Shown: positions 8,062 to 15,453, numbered from the stretch's first letter. The stretch is 15,453 nt of DNA from Bacteroidetes/Chlorobi group bacterium ChocPot_Mid (GCA_003731675.1 RCNQ01000263.1:1-15453); one strand, 5' to 3'. Made by a program: numbers and translations. Notes: generated from the sequence alone by a model not told the origin.

Positions 8062-9438
8062 ATGAAATTAATAATTACAATATTAACAATCTTTCTCCTT
8101 AGCTTCAACATATCTTGGACAGCTCAGAGAAATGACTCAACAAAAACTGAAAATTCAGATTCCTCATACATCGAAAAATCAAATCAATTTATAAAATTAA
8201 TCCTATCAAAAAAATTTGACGATGCTTTTGAATTCTTCGATACTACGATGAAAAAAGCTTTTCCTATCGAAAAATTCCAGTCAACTTGGAATACTATTGA
8301 ATCTCAGGTTGGAAAATTAGAAAAAATTGTAAAGAAGGAAACCATTATCTATAACGAAAAAAAAGTTGTTATCTTTACAACAAAATTCGAAAAAATGTAT
8401 CTTGATATTAGAATAGTCTATTCTGATAGTTTAAAAATTGGTGGTTTCTTTCTTGCACCAAACTATGACTTTAATGAATATAAAACACCACCTTACGCAA
8501 ATATTAAAACTTTTGATGAAGAACAAGTTACTTTCGGAAAAAAAGGTTGGGAATTGAAAGGAATTCTAACAATACCAAAGAAAACAGAAGAAAACAAATC
8601 AGAAATATTTCCTGTGGTCATACTCGTTCATGGTTCAGGACCTCACGATATGGATGAAAGCATCGGTCCGAACAAACCTTTCAAAGATTTAGCTTGGGGA
8701 CTGGCTACCAAAAGAATTGCCGTTTTCAGATACAATAAAAGAACAAATGAACATCCCGCAAAAATTCTCGAAAAACTCACGAATTTTACTCTGTATGATG
8801 AAACAATTGAGGACGCTAAGGAAGCAGTTAAAAAAATGATTAGTATGTCTGATATAGACCCATTTAGGGTTTACGTTTTAGGTCATTCACTTGGTGGTAT
8901 GGCAATACCAAGAATAGCTGATGGGGACAAATTAATTGCCGGTTATATCATTATGGCAGGTAATGCACGTCCTTTACAGGAATTACTCCCTGAGCAATAT
9001 CAGTACATTTTCGGATTAGATGGGAAAATAACTGATGAGGAGCAGGAACAACTGGATTCAATCAAAGCTCAGGTTGACAGAGTCAATGACTCCAGTTTAA
9101 CAAAAGATACACCAATCAACCTTTTACCCTTGTCCACACCTGCGAATTATTGGTTAGATATACGCAATTATCAACCTGCTGTCAAAGCAAAAGAAATTAC
9201 TTCCCGTATGCTGATTTTGCAAGGTGAAAGGGATTATCAAGTAACTACAAAAGATTTCGAAATTTGGAAACAGGAGCTTGCTGGTAAAGAAAAAGTTGAA
9301 TTCAAATTATATCCGAAATTAAATCATATCTTTATGGAAGGCAAAGGAAAATCCCGCCCCGAAGAATATACTAATGCTTCTCACATACCAGAATACGTTA
9401 TTGACGATATAGTAAAATTTATTTTAAGAAAATACTAA
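8062..9438 (+). CDS. Exported alpha/beta hydrolase with N-terminal DUF3887 domain
   Basis: This 458-residue protein has a signal peptide at about residues 1-21 (a lysine followed by a hydrophobic stretch, ending near SWTAQ), so it probably acts in the periplasm. Residues about 37-135 look like a DUF3887 domain (FIKLILSKKFDDAFEFFD onward to IGGFFLAP). From about 150 it is an alpha/beta hydrolase: oxyanion-region HGSGP at 190-194, nucleophile elbow GHSLGG with S276, acid D391 in LQGERDYQ, and histidine H422 in LNHIFMEG. The combination is known from secreted esterase- or peptidase-like proteins of unknown substrate; the true substrate cannot be told here. It starts 5 bases after the ptsI stop and is therefore probably in the same operon, although a functional link to the PTS is not obvious. 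It converges with the Fe-S oxidoreductase gene with only 17 bases between stops, and I see no hairpin there. Confidence 0.92.
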   Translation: MKLIITILTIFLLSFNISWTAQRNDSTKTENSDSSYIEKSNQFIKLILSKKFDDAFEFFDTTMKKAFPIEKFQSTWNTIESQVGKLEKIVKKETIIYNEKKVVIFTTKFEKMYLDIRIVYSDSLKIGGFFLAPNYDFNEYKTPPYANIKTFDEEQVTFGKKGWELKGILTIPKKTEENKSEIFPVVILVHGSGPHDMDESIGPNKPFKDLAWGLATKRIAVFRYNKRTNEHPAKILEKLTNFTLYDETIEDAKEAVKKMISMSDIDPFRVYVLGHSLGGMAIPRIADGDKLIAGYIIMAGNARPLQELLPEQYQYIFGLDGKITDEEQEQLDSIKAQVDRVNDSSLTKDTPINLLPLSTPANYWLDIRNYQPAVKAKEITSRMLILQGERDYQVTTKDFEIWKQELAGKEKVEFKLYPKLNHIFMEGKGKSRPEEYTNASHIPEYVIDDIVKFILRKY

Positions 9439-9455
9439 CACGATTTTCTGACAAA

Positions 9456-11480
9456 TCAATCTTCAAGATTATCTAAAATTATTTCAGCGATATCCTTTAC
9501 TGCAATCTCATCAACTTTGTCTTTTGCTTTAACCCCGTCGGTTATCATTGTCATGCAAAATGGACAATTTACAGCAATACAATTAGCACCTGTCTCAAGC
9601 AATTCTTCGGTTCTCTCAATATTGACTCTTTTACCCTTTGTCTCCTCAAGAAACATTTGGGCACCACCTGCTCCACAACAAAATCCCTTATCCTTAGCCC
9701 TCTTTGGTTCAACCAGATTCTTTCCGACAATTTTTTCTAACCCAAATCTTGGTGCATCATAAATCTGATTGTACCTACCCAAATAACAAGAATCATGATA
9801 GGTTAATTTCAAGTCATTCTTTAAGTTTGGTTTGATTCTGATTTTTCCTTCTTCAATCAAATGCATGATAAACTCAGAATGATGTACCACCTCATAATTA
9901 CCTCCGAAATCAGGATATTCATTCTTAAAAGTATTAAAACAATGTGGACATATAGTAACTATCTTTTTAACATTATATCTGTTCAATGTTTCAATATTCA
10001 TCTTAATCAACATATCTGCAAGATATTCATTGCCTGCACGACGGGCTACATCCCCATTACATCTCTCTTCCTGTCCCAATATTCTGAAATTTATATTTGC
10101 CTTCTGCATGATTTTGGAAAAAGCCAATGAAATTTTCTTTGCTCTGTCGTCAAAACTTCCTGCACATCCTACCCAAAATAAAATATCGAAATCCCCAGAC
10201 TCAGCACAAGTTTTGATTCCTGTCCCTTCTGCCCAATCAGCTCTCTCAGTTGGGGAAAATGACCAAGGAGAACCATTATTCTCCAAATCACTAAACGATG
10301 GTTGAATTTCTTGTGGAAAATTCGATTCCATCATTACCAAACTCTGTCTCATTCCAATGATTACTGGCACATGTTCTATCGTTATCGGGCATTCCTGCAT
10401 ACATGCACCACAAGTTGTACATTGCCAGAGTGCATCAATATTCTCATAATCACCGACAAATTTCTTGTCCAAAATCTTTTGCTCTTCTTCAGACGGAATA
10501 TATTCCTTCCCGGAATCTTTTGCCTGTTTCATTTTGAGCATAATCGGTGCGGCTTCTTTTGTTCTTTCTCTTATCTGAACAATTATCTCTCTTGGACTTA
10601 ATTCCTTTCCGGTCAGATTTGCCGGGCAAACAGAAGTACACCTACCACAATGAGTACAGGAATATGAATCAAATATACTCTTCCAACTCAAATCGTCTAA
10701 ATCAACAACACCAAACTTTTCAACACCTTCCTGCTCAAAGTCAATCCGGTCCACTTTATTTGGAATTTTTTCTGGCGAAAAATATACATTTGGTATTGAT
10801 GTATAAACATGAAAATGCTTTGAAAAAGGAAGATAATTTGCAAAAAGTAAAATTGCCAGTATATGAACCCACCATGAAATCTCATAAATTATATTTGCCG
10901 CAGATACCGGAATTATCGAGGTCAATGCAAGAGTCACTGGACAAAAACTTGATTCAGGCAATGTACCCAATACATAGCATGATGACTTTTCAATCATCAA
11001 AGAAGATACTATAATAAAAATTGAACCAAACACGATTATTGCATCTAAAGTCTCATGTCTGTCACCCTGCAATCTTTTTACTTTAAATACGAACCTTCTT
11101 AAAAATGAAAATGTTACTGCAATAATTACCACCAGACTAAAAAAATCAGTACTAATAGTTATTACAGGATAAATCGGACCAAGAAAACTCCAGTTAAATT
11201 TGTGATAAAATCCTTGAAAAACTGCTTCTGATGCTAAGAATAATAAAACTAAAAATCCCCAATAAATACCTACATGTACTATTCCTGCAAATCTTTGCCT
11301 AAATATCTTTGTTTGACCAAATGCAACTTTAAGCGTGTGTATTATTCGTCTTCCAGGATTATCTGTTCTATTGTCATTTTTGGCAATCTGTAAATAGGAA
11401 AATATTCGCTTTAAATTATAGTATAACATTCCTGAAAAAAATGCTAATACTATTCCAAAAATTATAGGTCTTATCATCAT
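9456..11480 (-). CDS. Membrane-anchored Fe-S oxidoreductase (HdrD/GlcF-like, CCG domains)
   Basis: This 674-residue protein joins a membrane cytochrome-like part to a soluble Fe-S part. Residues 1-225 have about five to six hydrophobic segments similar to the nitrate reductase gamma (NarI)-like domain, with candidate heme ligands H69, H206, H222 and H224. Two 4Fe-4S motifs follow: C275, C278, C281, C285 and C354, C357, C360, C364. Two CCG domains come next. The first has C439, C474 and C511/C514, with CN in place of CC at 474-475. The second is full: C565, C601-C602 and C639/C642. This architecture belongs to heterodisulfide reductase subunit D-like proteins thought to pass electrons between a soluble donor and the quinone pool. 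No electron-transfer flavoprotein or dehydrogenase gene adjoins it, so the donor is unknown. ATG ATG gives two adjacent start choices; there is no strong Shine-Dalgarno. Confidence 0.92.
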   Translation of the reverse strand: MMIRPIIFGIVLAFFSGMLYYNLKRIFSYLQIAKNDNRTDNPGRRIIHTLKVAFGQTKIFRQRFAGIVHVGIYWGFLVLLFLASEAVFQGFYHKFNWSFLGPIYPVITISTDFFSLVVIIAVTFSFLRRFVFKVKRLQGDRHETLDAIIVFGSIFIIVSSLMIEKSSCYVLGTLPESSFCPVTLALTSIIPVSAANIIYEISWWVHILAILLFANYLPFSKHFHVYTSIPNVYFSPEKIPNKVDRIDFEQEGVEKFGVVDLDDLSWKSIFDSYSCTHCGRCTSVCPANLTGKELSPREIIVQIRERTKEAAPIMLKMKQAKDSGKEYIPSEEEQKILDKKFVGDYENIDALWQCTTCGACMQECPITIEHVPVIIGMRQSLVMMESNFPQEIQPSFSDLENNGSPWSFSPTERADWAEGTGIKTCAESGDFDILFWVGCAGSFDDRAKKISLAFSKIMQKANINFRILGQEERCNGDVARRAGNEYLADMLIKMNIETLNRYNVKKIVTICPHCFNTFKNEYPDFGGNYEVVHHSEFIMHLIEEGKIRIKPNLKNDLKLTYHDSCYLGRYNQIYDAPRFGLEKIVGKNLVEPKRAKDKGFCCGAGGAQMFLEETKGKRVNIERTEELLETGANCIAVNCPFCMTMITDGVKAKDKVDEIAVKDIAEIILDNLED

Positions 11481-11514
11481 AATATCATTCTGTTTCTAAT
11501 ACATTTCATAAAAT

Positions 11515-11522
11515 CAAAATTA
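11515..11522 (-). promoter_or_regulatory. Possible -7 box upstream of the Fe-S oxidoreductase gene
   Basis: On the - strand this reads TAATTTTG, matching TAnnTTTG, and lies 34 bases upstream of the ATG at 11480. The expected -33 TTTG at the right spacing is not evident, and the region is AT-rich. Confidence 0.28.
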
Positions 11523-11580
11523 ATAAAAAAAGCAACCGATTTATTTTAAAAATCAATTTTGCTATAATTGTGTTGTTAAA

Positions 11581-11593
11581 AGTAAGACTTACT
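11581..11593. promoter_or_regulatory. 13-base perfect inverted repeat upstream of the Fe-S oxidoreductase gene
   Basis: AGTAAG, one central A, then CTTACT form a perfect two-fold symmetric 13-base site in the 165-base gap between the lipoprotein stop and the Fe-S oxidoreductase start. It is about 100 bases upstream of that start and upstream of the candidate -7 box. It could be an operator, but it has no T-run behind it on the - strand and the arms are short, so chance is possible. Confidence 0.25.
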
Positions 11594-11645
11594 GAAGGGT
11601 AAAAGTTTCAGATAATTCAAATAGTTAGAAAATATAAATTAAAAT

Positions 11646-12278
11646 TTAATTACCTCTGAATTCCTTATCAATTACTGTAATTCTCCCGGGATATGTCATC
11701 GCTCCGAGTGGCGTAGTTACAGTCGGTTTGATGTCAAGTTTTACTCTCGAAGTACTCCCGTTTACTCCTCCTAATGCAAGAGCAAGATTAATTACATCGG
11801 AATACCCACTCTGACCAAAAAATTCAAATAAATCTAATTTAATTGTTATGGGTATTATTGTTGATTGTCCTGTCCCAGGTATGTCAATCGGTTTATCAAT
11901 ATCACCTGCCACAGTTAACTTATCATCAATAAACAATCTCCAATCCAGACTGCGTATTGTGGAACTTGTCCTTTCTGTTCCCTTAGTCCCGTCATTTGGA
12001 TTCTTTGCCGCTACATTTAGTGTAAATTCAGCGGGAAATTTCTTAGAATTAAAAAGTTGCACTAAATTCACTCCATCGGTCAGAGAAAAATCAGAAACAC
12101 TCTTTTTGTTACTTAAATTTATATTATTAAGTCTGAAGTTATTAATGCTCTCCAATTTAAACTCAAGATTCCTCAGATTTATAAGTGTTTGGGTTACTTT
12201 TTGAATTTTAGCACATCCCAATAAAAAACCCAAGATAATAACAAATACAGCTGTTGATTTAAAAATAAGACTTTTCAT
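11646..12278 (-). CDS. LEA type 2-like lipoprotein
   Basis: This 210-residue protein carries a lipoprotein signal: a positively charged start, a hydrophobic stretch and a lipobox LLGC with the lipidated cysteine at C22. It is therefore expected to be anchored to a membrane. The mature part resembles the LEA type 2 / WHy beta-sandwich: LNVAAKNPNDG (NPND at 93-96) followed by LDWRLFIDDKLTVAGDIDKPIDIPGTGQSTIIPI, where a strand with a local substitution pattern precedes a proline-containing turn. This fold is known in stress-related and unknown bacterial lipoproteins; the precise role is not known. A GGGGAG Shine-Dalgarno at 12282-12287 supports the ATG. It lies 41 bases behind the response regulator gene on the same strand, so the two may be co-transcribed. 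Confidence 0.85.
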   Translation of the reverse strand: MKSLIFKSTAVFVIILGFLLGCAKIQKVTQTLINLRNLEFKLESINNFRLNNINLSNKKSVSDFSLTDGVNLVQLFNSKKFPAEFTLNVAAKNPNDGTKGTERTSSTIRSLDWRLFIDDKLTVAGDIDKPIDIPGTGQSTIIPITIKLDLFEFFGQSGYSDVINLALALGGVNGSTSRVKLDIKPTVTTPLGAMTYPGRITVIDKEFRGN

Positions 12279-12319
12279 AATCTCCCCTAGGAATTAGCAT
12301 TTTTTTTTGTTTAATTAAT

Positions 12320-12781
12320 CTATAAACCTGCATTTTCATATAATTTCTCAGGAATATTCCCAGAGGATTTCAACGTATCCTCTAAAATTTTATTTTTTTT
12401 ATGTGTCAAACTTAAATTAGTTAAAAGCTTAACCTTTGCTACAAGAAGTTTTTCCTCGATTGGTTTACTTAAAAAATCGTCAGCACCTGCTTCAATTGAT
12501 TTTATCTGGTTAGCAACATCATTCAATGCTGTTACTATTACAACAGGTACATCTTTTGTAGATTCCTGATTTTTCAATCTGGTTACAGTTTCATAACCAT
12601 CAAGACGTGGCATCATAACATCAAGAACAATTGCATCAGGTATTTTTTCTTCTACCTTTTCTAAGCAATCAATCCCGTCAAATGCCTCTTTGGCTTCATA
12701 ACCGTTAGCTTCAAGATATCTTCTTAAAAGCTTTGTTGTAATCCTATTGTCATCTACAACCAAAACAAATGGCTTTCTCAT
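12320..12781 (-). CDS. Single-domain response regulator (receiver only)
   Basis: This 153-residue cytoplasmic protein is a CheY-like receiver domain filling residues 4-122, with a short, partly charged tail of about 30 residues and no DNA-binding or enzyme output domain. All receiver residues are present: acidic pair D10-D11, phospho-acceptor D54 in IVLDVMMPRLDGYE, switch T84 in VIVTAL, and K106 in FLSKP. The PRLDGYE sequence after D54 resembles the PleD/DivK type of receiver. No histidine kinase is in the window. It is followed 41 bases later by the LEA-type lipoprotein and preceded by 127 AT-rich bases after the small membrane protein, so it could start a separate transcript. A short AGGA sequence precedes the ATG. 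Its partner and process are unknown. Confidence 0.93.
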   Translation of the reverse strand: MRKPFVLVVDDNRITTKLLRRYLEANGYEAKEAFDGIDCLEKVEEKIPDAIVLDVMMPRLDGYETVTRLKNQESTKDVPVVIVTALNDVANQIKSIEAGADDFLSKPIEEKLLVAKVKLLTNLSLTHKKNKILEDTLKSSGNIPEKLYENAGL

Positions 12782-12908
12782 AAATTATCCTATTAACAAA
12801 TGATAAATAAATAATTAACAATTTAATTATTAAATTTCAAAACAAATAAAATTAGCAAATAAATTCTTCTTATCCAAAAAAAATATGTTCTAAACCCATT
12901 TTTATGCC

Positions 12909-13328
12909 TTATACTGCATCATTAAAATGCTGAAACATCGGCAAATTTCCTGATAATATGACGCTTATCAGCCAACTATAAAAAATAATTACAAAAACCA
13001 AAAGCACTATTGCAATTATTGCTAATACCTTAAAAATAAAAAACATTCTCTGTTGCCGTTCAATAGCATAATGCAATTCAGCAACATTATTTCCAAATGC
13101 ATAATTTCTGAAATGCTCTGCCGATTCTTTCATTCTAAGTCCGGCAAAAATATATGGCACTCCAATTAATGCCCCGATTATTGTCAAACAGGACAATGCA
13201 CCGTAAACAATCAGAAATATCGCAAGAAAAGTCATATCCTTGCTCATTCTTGTCAATATCGAACTGAAATCAAGTACCTGCACATTTGGTGGATATACTT
13301 GATTCGGAGTTGTTTCTGTATTTTCCAT
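12909..13328 (-). CDS. Small two-helix membrane protein, DUF5362-like
   Basis: This 139-residue protein has an N-terminal soluble stretch of ~30 residues, a hydrophobic region at about 33-63, a charged middle (KESAEHFRNYAFGNNVAELHYAIERQQR) and a second hydrophobic region at about 95-127. This arrangement resembles the DUF5362 family of unknown function; I base that on pattern recognition, not on a search. The ATG is supported by a strong AAGGGG Shine-Dalgarno at 13334-13339, five bases upstream. It starts 21 bases after the nadE stop, so it is probably read from the same transcript. There is no sequence basis for assigning a function, and a link to NAD metabolism would be guesswork. Confidence 0.83.
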   Translation of the reverse strand: MENTETTPNQVYPPNVQVLDFSSILTRMSKDMTFLAIFLIVYGALSCLTIIGALIGVPYIFAGLRMKESAEHFRNYAFGNNVAELHYAIERQQRMFFIFKVLAIIAIVLLVFVIIFYSWLISVILSGNLPMFQHFNDAV

Positions 13329-13349
13329 TTTTTCCCCTTAAAAATAATT

Positions 13350-15287
13350 TTATAAAATATCTTTTATCCATAATTCATAATTAGCATCGCTTGGCATTCT
13401 CCAGTCAGCTCGGGGAGATAACGATACTGTCCCCACCTTTATCCCGTCTGGCATACAGGAACGTTTAAACTGATTTGAAAAAAATCTTTTGTAAAATACC
13501 TTCAGCCACTTCTGAATATCATTTTTCCTGTAAGAATCTGAAAATACCTTATTAGCTAAAAATAATATCTTCTCAGGTGAATAATTCATTCTTACAAAAT
13601 TATACAGGAAAAAATCATGCAGTTCGTATGGTCCGATAATATCTTCTGTTTTTTGCGTAATCCTGCCATGGCTGTCTGCAGGTAATAGCTCGGGTGAAAT
13701 AGGAGTATTGCTTATTCCATTTAAAACTTCAGACATTTTCCCTGAAAACTTTTCCTCTGCAACCCACTGTATTATATATTTCACCAATGTCTTTGGCACA
13801 CCGGAATTCACATTATACATACTCATATGGTCTGCATTATATGTACTCCATCCAAGTGCTATTTCCGATAAATCACCTGTCCCTAAAACTATACCTGAAT
13901 TTTTATTTGCCAAATCCATTAATATCTGAGTTCTTTCTCTTGCCTGTGCATTCTCAAAAGTCACATCACTGCTCTTTTCAGAATGTCCGATGTCCGTTAA
14001 ATGTTGAATTAGAGATTTTTCAATTGATATTGAATTAAAATTGATTTTCAAAAGTTTTGCTAAGTCTTCTGCATTCGATTTTGTGCCTTTGCTCGTTCCC
14101 GGTCCAGGCATATTCACAGCAAGTATATTCTTTAAATTATACCTCAACTTCTTAAAAGCATCGTAAGCCACCAAAAGTGCCAAAGTTGAATCCAATCCCC
14201 CTGATAATCCGATAACAATTTTTTTGGTATCAATATACTTCAGTCTCTGAATCAATCCGGTTGTCTGAATTGCAAAAATTTCCTCACAAACCTCTCTTCT
14301 ACTATTGATATCCTTAGGTACAAATGGATTTTTGTTTATTTCTCTGTGTAATTTATCTGTCCTAATATTTTTCAATGAAAAAGGAATAATTCTGAAATCT
14401 TTACTTGCTTTTGATATCCCGAAAGAATTATTTTTTATCCTCTCATTTTCAAGTTTTTCTATGTCTATATCAGCAATAGCGATTTGTGTCTGAAAACTAA
14501 ACCTCACCGTTTCATTCAAAATCATTCCGTTCTCAGCAATAATCGAATGCCCGGAATAAACAGTATCCGTTGAAGACTCATTAGCCCCGCTTGAGCAAAT
14601 AGCATAAGTTGAAAGACATCTCGCTGATTGCATTCTTACAAGCTCTCTCCTGTATTCAGATTTTGTCAATACCTCATTACTCGCTGATAAATTAAGCAGA
14701 ACCTGAGCCCCTGCCAATGCTAAATCTAAACTTGGTGATTTTACAGCCCATAAGTCCTCACATATCTCAATCCCTATCTTGCTGTTAGGTTCATCTGTCT
14801 GTTCAAAAATTAAATCTGCTCCAAATGGTATTTTTTGACCGTTCCATTGGATATAATCATTAACTCTGTCATACTCAGATGAAAACCATCTTTCCTCATA
14901 ATATTCCGAACTGTTACAAAGATAAGTCTTTGGTACTATTCCCAGTATTTGCCCATTGTTAATTACAACAGCTGTATTAAATAATTTTCCTCTTGTCTTT
15001 AAAGGTGCTCCTAAAACAACAAGAATATCCTTATTCTTAAGTTTCGAGCATATCTCAGATATGGATTCTTTAACTTTATGTAACAACTTTGACTGGAAGA
15101 ATAAATCACCGCAACTATACCCAGTTATATTTAGTTCAGGGAATAATATTATCTGGCAACTCTCTTTTTCACAATTACTTATAGCTTCAAGTATCTTTTT
15201 AGTATTAAAATCAACATCAGCTATCCTCATTTCAGGTGAGATTACTGCAAGTCTTACATATCCATATTTCGATATTTGTTCTGTCAT
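13350..15287 (-). CDS. nadE: Glutamine-dependent NAD+ synthetase
   Basis: This 645-residue cytoplasmic enzyme converts deamido-NAD+ to NAD+ using ATP and ammonia released from glutamine, the last step of NAD biosynthesis. The N-terminal nitrilase-type glutaminase domain (about 10-290) has the catalytic triad E51 (LFPELNITGYS), K120 (VPKTYL) and C176 (IGIEICEDLW). The C-terminal synthetase domain (about 335-645) has the ATP-binding P-loop SGGLDS at 362-367 and the nucleotide-binding segment TGDLSEIALGWSTYNADHMSMYNVN near 470-494. The late stretch with LPADSH, TEDIIGPYELHDFFLYNFVR is typical of the long, mycobacterial-type form. The size matches glutamine-dependent enzymes and excludes the short ammonia-only form. 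The ATG has no visible Shine-Dalgarno. A terminator for the preceding gene lies upstream, so nadE probably has its own promoter in the 63 bases between, and the small membrane protein follows after 21 bases. Confidence 0.97.
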   Translation of the reverse strand: MTEQISKYGYVRLAVISPEMRIADVDFNTKKILEAISNCEKESCQIILFPELNITGYSCGDLFFQSKLLHKVKESISEICSKLKNKDILVVLGAPLKTRGKLFNTAVVINNGQILGIVPKTYLCNSSEYYEERWFSSEYDRVNDYIQWNGQKIPFGADLIFEQTDEPNSKIGIEICEDLWAVKSPSLDLALAGAQVLLNLSASNEVLTKSEYRRELVRMQSARCLSTYAICSSGANESSTDTVYSGHSIIAENGMILNETVRFSFQTQIAIADIDIEKLENERIKNNSFGISKASKDFRIIPFSLKNIRTDKLHREINKNPFVPKDINSRREVCEEIFAIQTTGLIQRLKYIDTKKIVIGLSGGLDSTLALLVAYDAFKKLRYNLKNILAVNMPGPGTSKGTKSNAEDLAKLLKINFNSISIEKSLIQHLTDIGHSEKSSDVTFENAQARERTQILMDLANKNSGIVLGTGDLSEIALGWSTYNADHMSMYNVNSGVPKTLVKYIIQWVAEEKFSGKMSEVLNGISNTPISPELLPADSHGRITQKTEDIIGPYELHDFFLYNFVRMNYSPEKILFLANKVFSDSYRKNDIQKWLKVFYKRFFSNQFKRSCMPDGIKVGTVSLSPRADWRMPSDANYELWIKDIL

Positions 15288-15347
15288 AATTACTAAATTA
15301 TAAATAATATTTTATTTAATCAATTTTTATTCCAAAAACCGATAATT

Positions 15348-15385
15348 AAAAAAAAACTGAGTTAGCTTATCCAACTCAGTTTTTT
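15348..15385 (-). terminator. Rho-independent terminator upstream of nadE
   Basis: A 13-bp perfect stem (AAAAAACTGAGTT at 15351-15363 with AACTCAGTTTTTT at 15373-15385) has a 9-base loop. On the - strand the stem runs into a run of T (the complement of nine A at 15348-15356). It lies about 16 bases beyond the stop of the partial - strand gene at the right edge, which it would end. It is nearly symmetric and could also act on the + strand, but no + strand gene precedes it. Confidence 0.88.
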
Positions 15386-15401
15386 CAATGTCGTACAGGA
15401 A

Positions 15402-15453
15402 TTATTTCTCTATATAATATTCCAGTAATACCTGCTCGCTACCAGGCATCCTG
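15402..15453 (-). CDS. C-terminal end of an unidentified gene (rest beyond the window)
   Basis: On the - strand a frame open from base 15452 encodes ...RMPGSEQVLLEYYIEK and ends with TAA at 15402-15404. Only 16 codons are visible, so the product cannot be named. The well-placed terminator 16 bases downstream of this stop supports it as a real gene end. The alternative frames of this edge are stopped early. Confidence 0.5.
   Translation of the reverse strand, partial: RMPGSEQVLLEYYIEK

Noticed and set aside
9439..9455. Terminator between the convergent hydrolase and Fe-S oxidoreductase genes
   Set aside because: Only 17 bases separate the two stops and no inverted repeat is visible there.
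11637..11651. 15-base A/T palindrome (AATTAAAATTTAATT) at the lipoprotein stop
   Set aside because: It consists only of A and T, has no GC in the stem and no T-run behind it in a useful place; it is expected by chance in such AT-rich sequence.
12850..12908. Possible weak terminator after the small membrane protein (AAAAATG ... CATATTTTTTTT on the - strand)
   Set aside because: The stem is A/T-rich, needs a bulge to form and is weak; it is not reliable enough to list.
1..15453. Possible undescribed defence, mobile or multi-gene system
   Set aside because: All large genes belong to known housekeeping or respiration families. There are no recombinases, transposases, toxin-antitoxin pairs, repeats, CRISPR or phage features, and base use is even across the window.

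Overview
The window is an AT-rich, densely packed stretch of bacterial chromosome. It carries two gene ends at its edges and eleven complete protein genes, with no gap above 300 bases. I see no tRNA, rRNA, CRISPR array, insertion sequence or phage gene. The content suggests a free-living member of the Bacteroidota/Chlorobiota/Ignavibacteriota (FCB) side of the tree. It has a Nuo-type complex I, a short DUF3417-type glucan phosphorylase, an HPr/Enzyme I pair without sugar transporters, a membrane Fe-S oxidoreductase of the HdrD type, and several TAnnTTTG promoter-like boxes. This placement is inferred from gene style only and was not tested by alignment.

Left part (1-4653): the end of nuoM and complete nuoN on the + strand close a complex I operon. 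A strong two-way terminator separates them from the convergent glgP (glucan phosphorylase) on the - strand. Middle (4828-9438, + strand): a small soluble protein that may have a TerB-like helical fold is followed by a threonylcarbamoyl-AMP synthase (tsaC) whose start codon is not standard. Then comes a tight run of ptsH (HPr), ptsI (Enzyme I) and an exported alpha/beta hydrolase with a DUF3887 domain, separated by only 2 and 5 bases.

Right part (9456-15453, all - strand): read in transcription order from the right edge, it holds the last codons of an unknown gene closed by a terminator, then glutamine-dependent NAD+ synthetase (nadE) with a small two-helix membrane protein 21 bases behind it. 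A single-domain response regulator, a LEA-type lipoprotein and a 674-residue membrane-anchored Fe-S oxidoreductase follow.

The genes are mostly housekeeping: respiration and electron transfer (nuoMN, Fe-S oxidoreductase), NAD supply (nadE), glycogen breakdown (glgP), tRNA t6A modification (tsaC) and PTS-style phosphate signalling (ptsH, ptsI). I found no convincing undescribed multi-gene system. The points most worth a second look are the tsaC start, the regulatory-looking HPr/EI/hydrolase unit, the uncharacterised protein at 4828, and the variant first cysteine motif of the Fe-S oxidoreductase.
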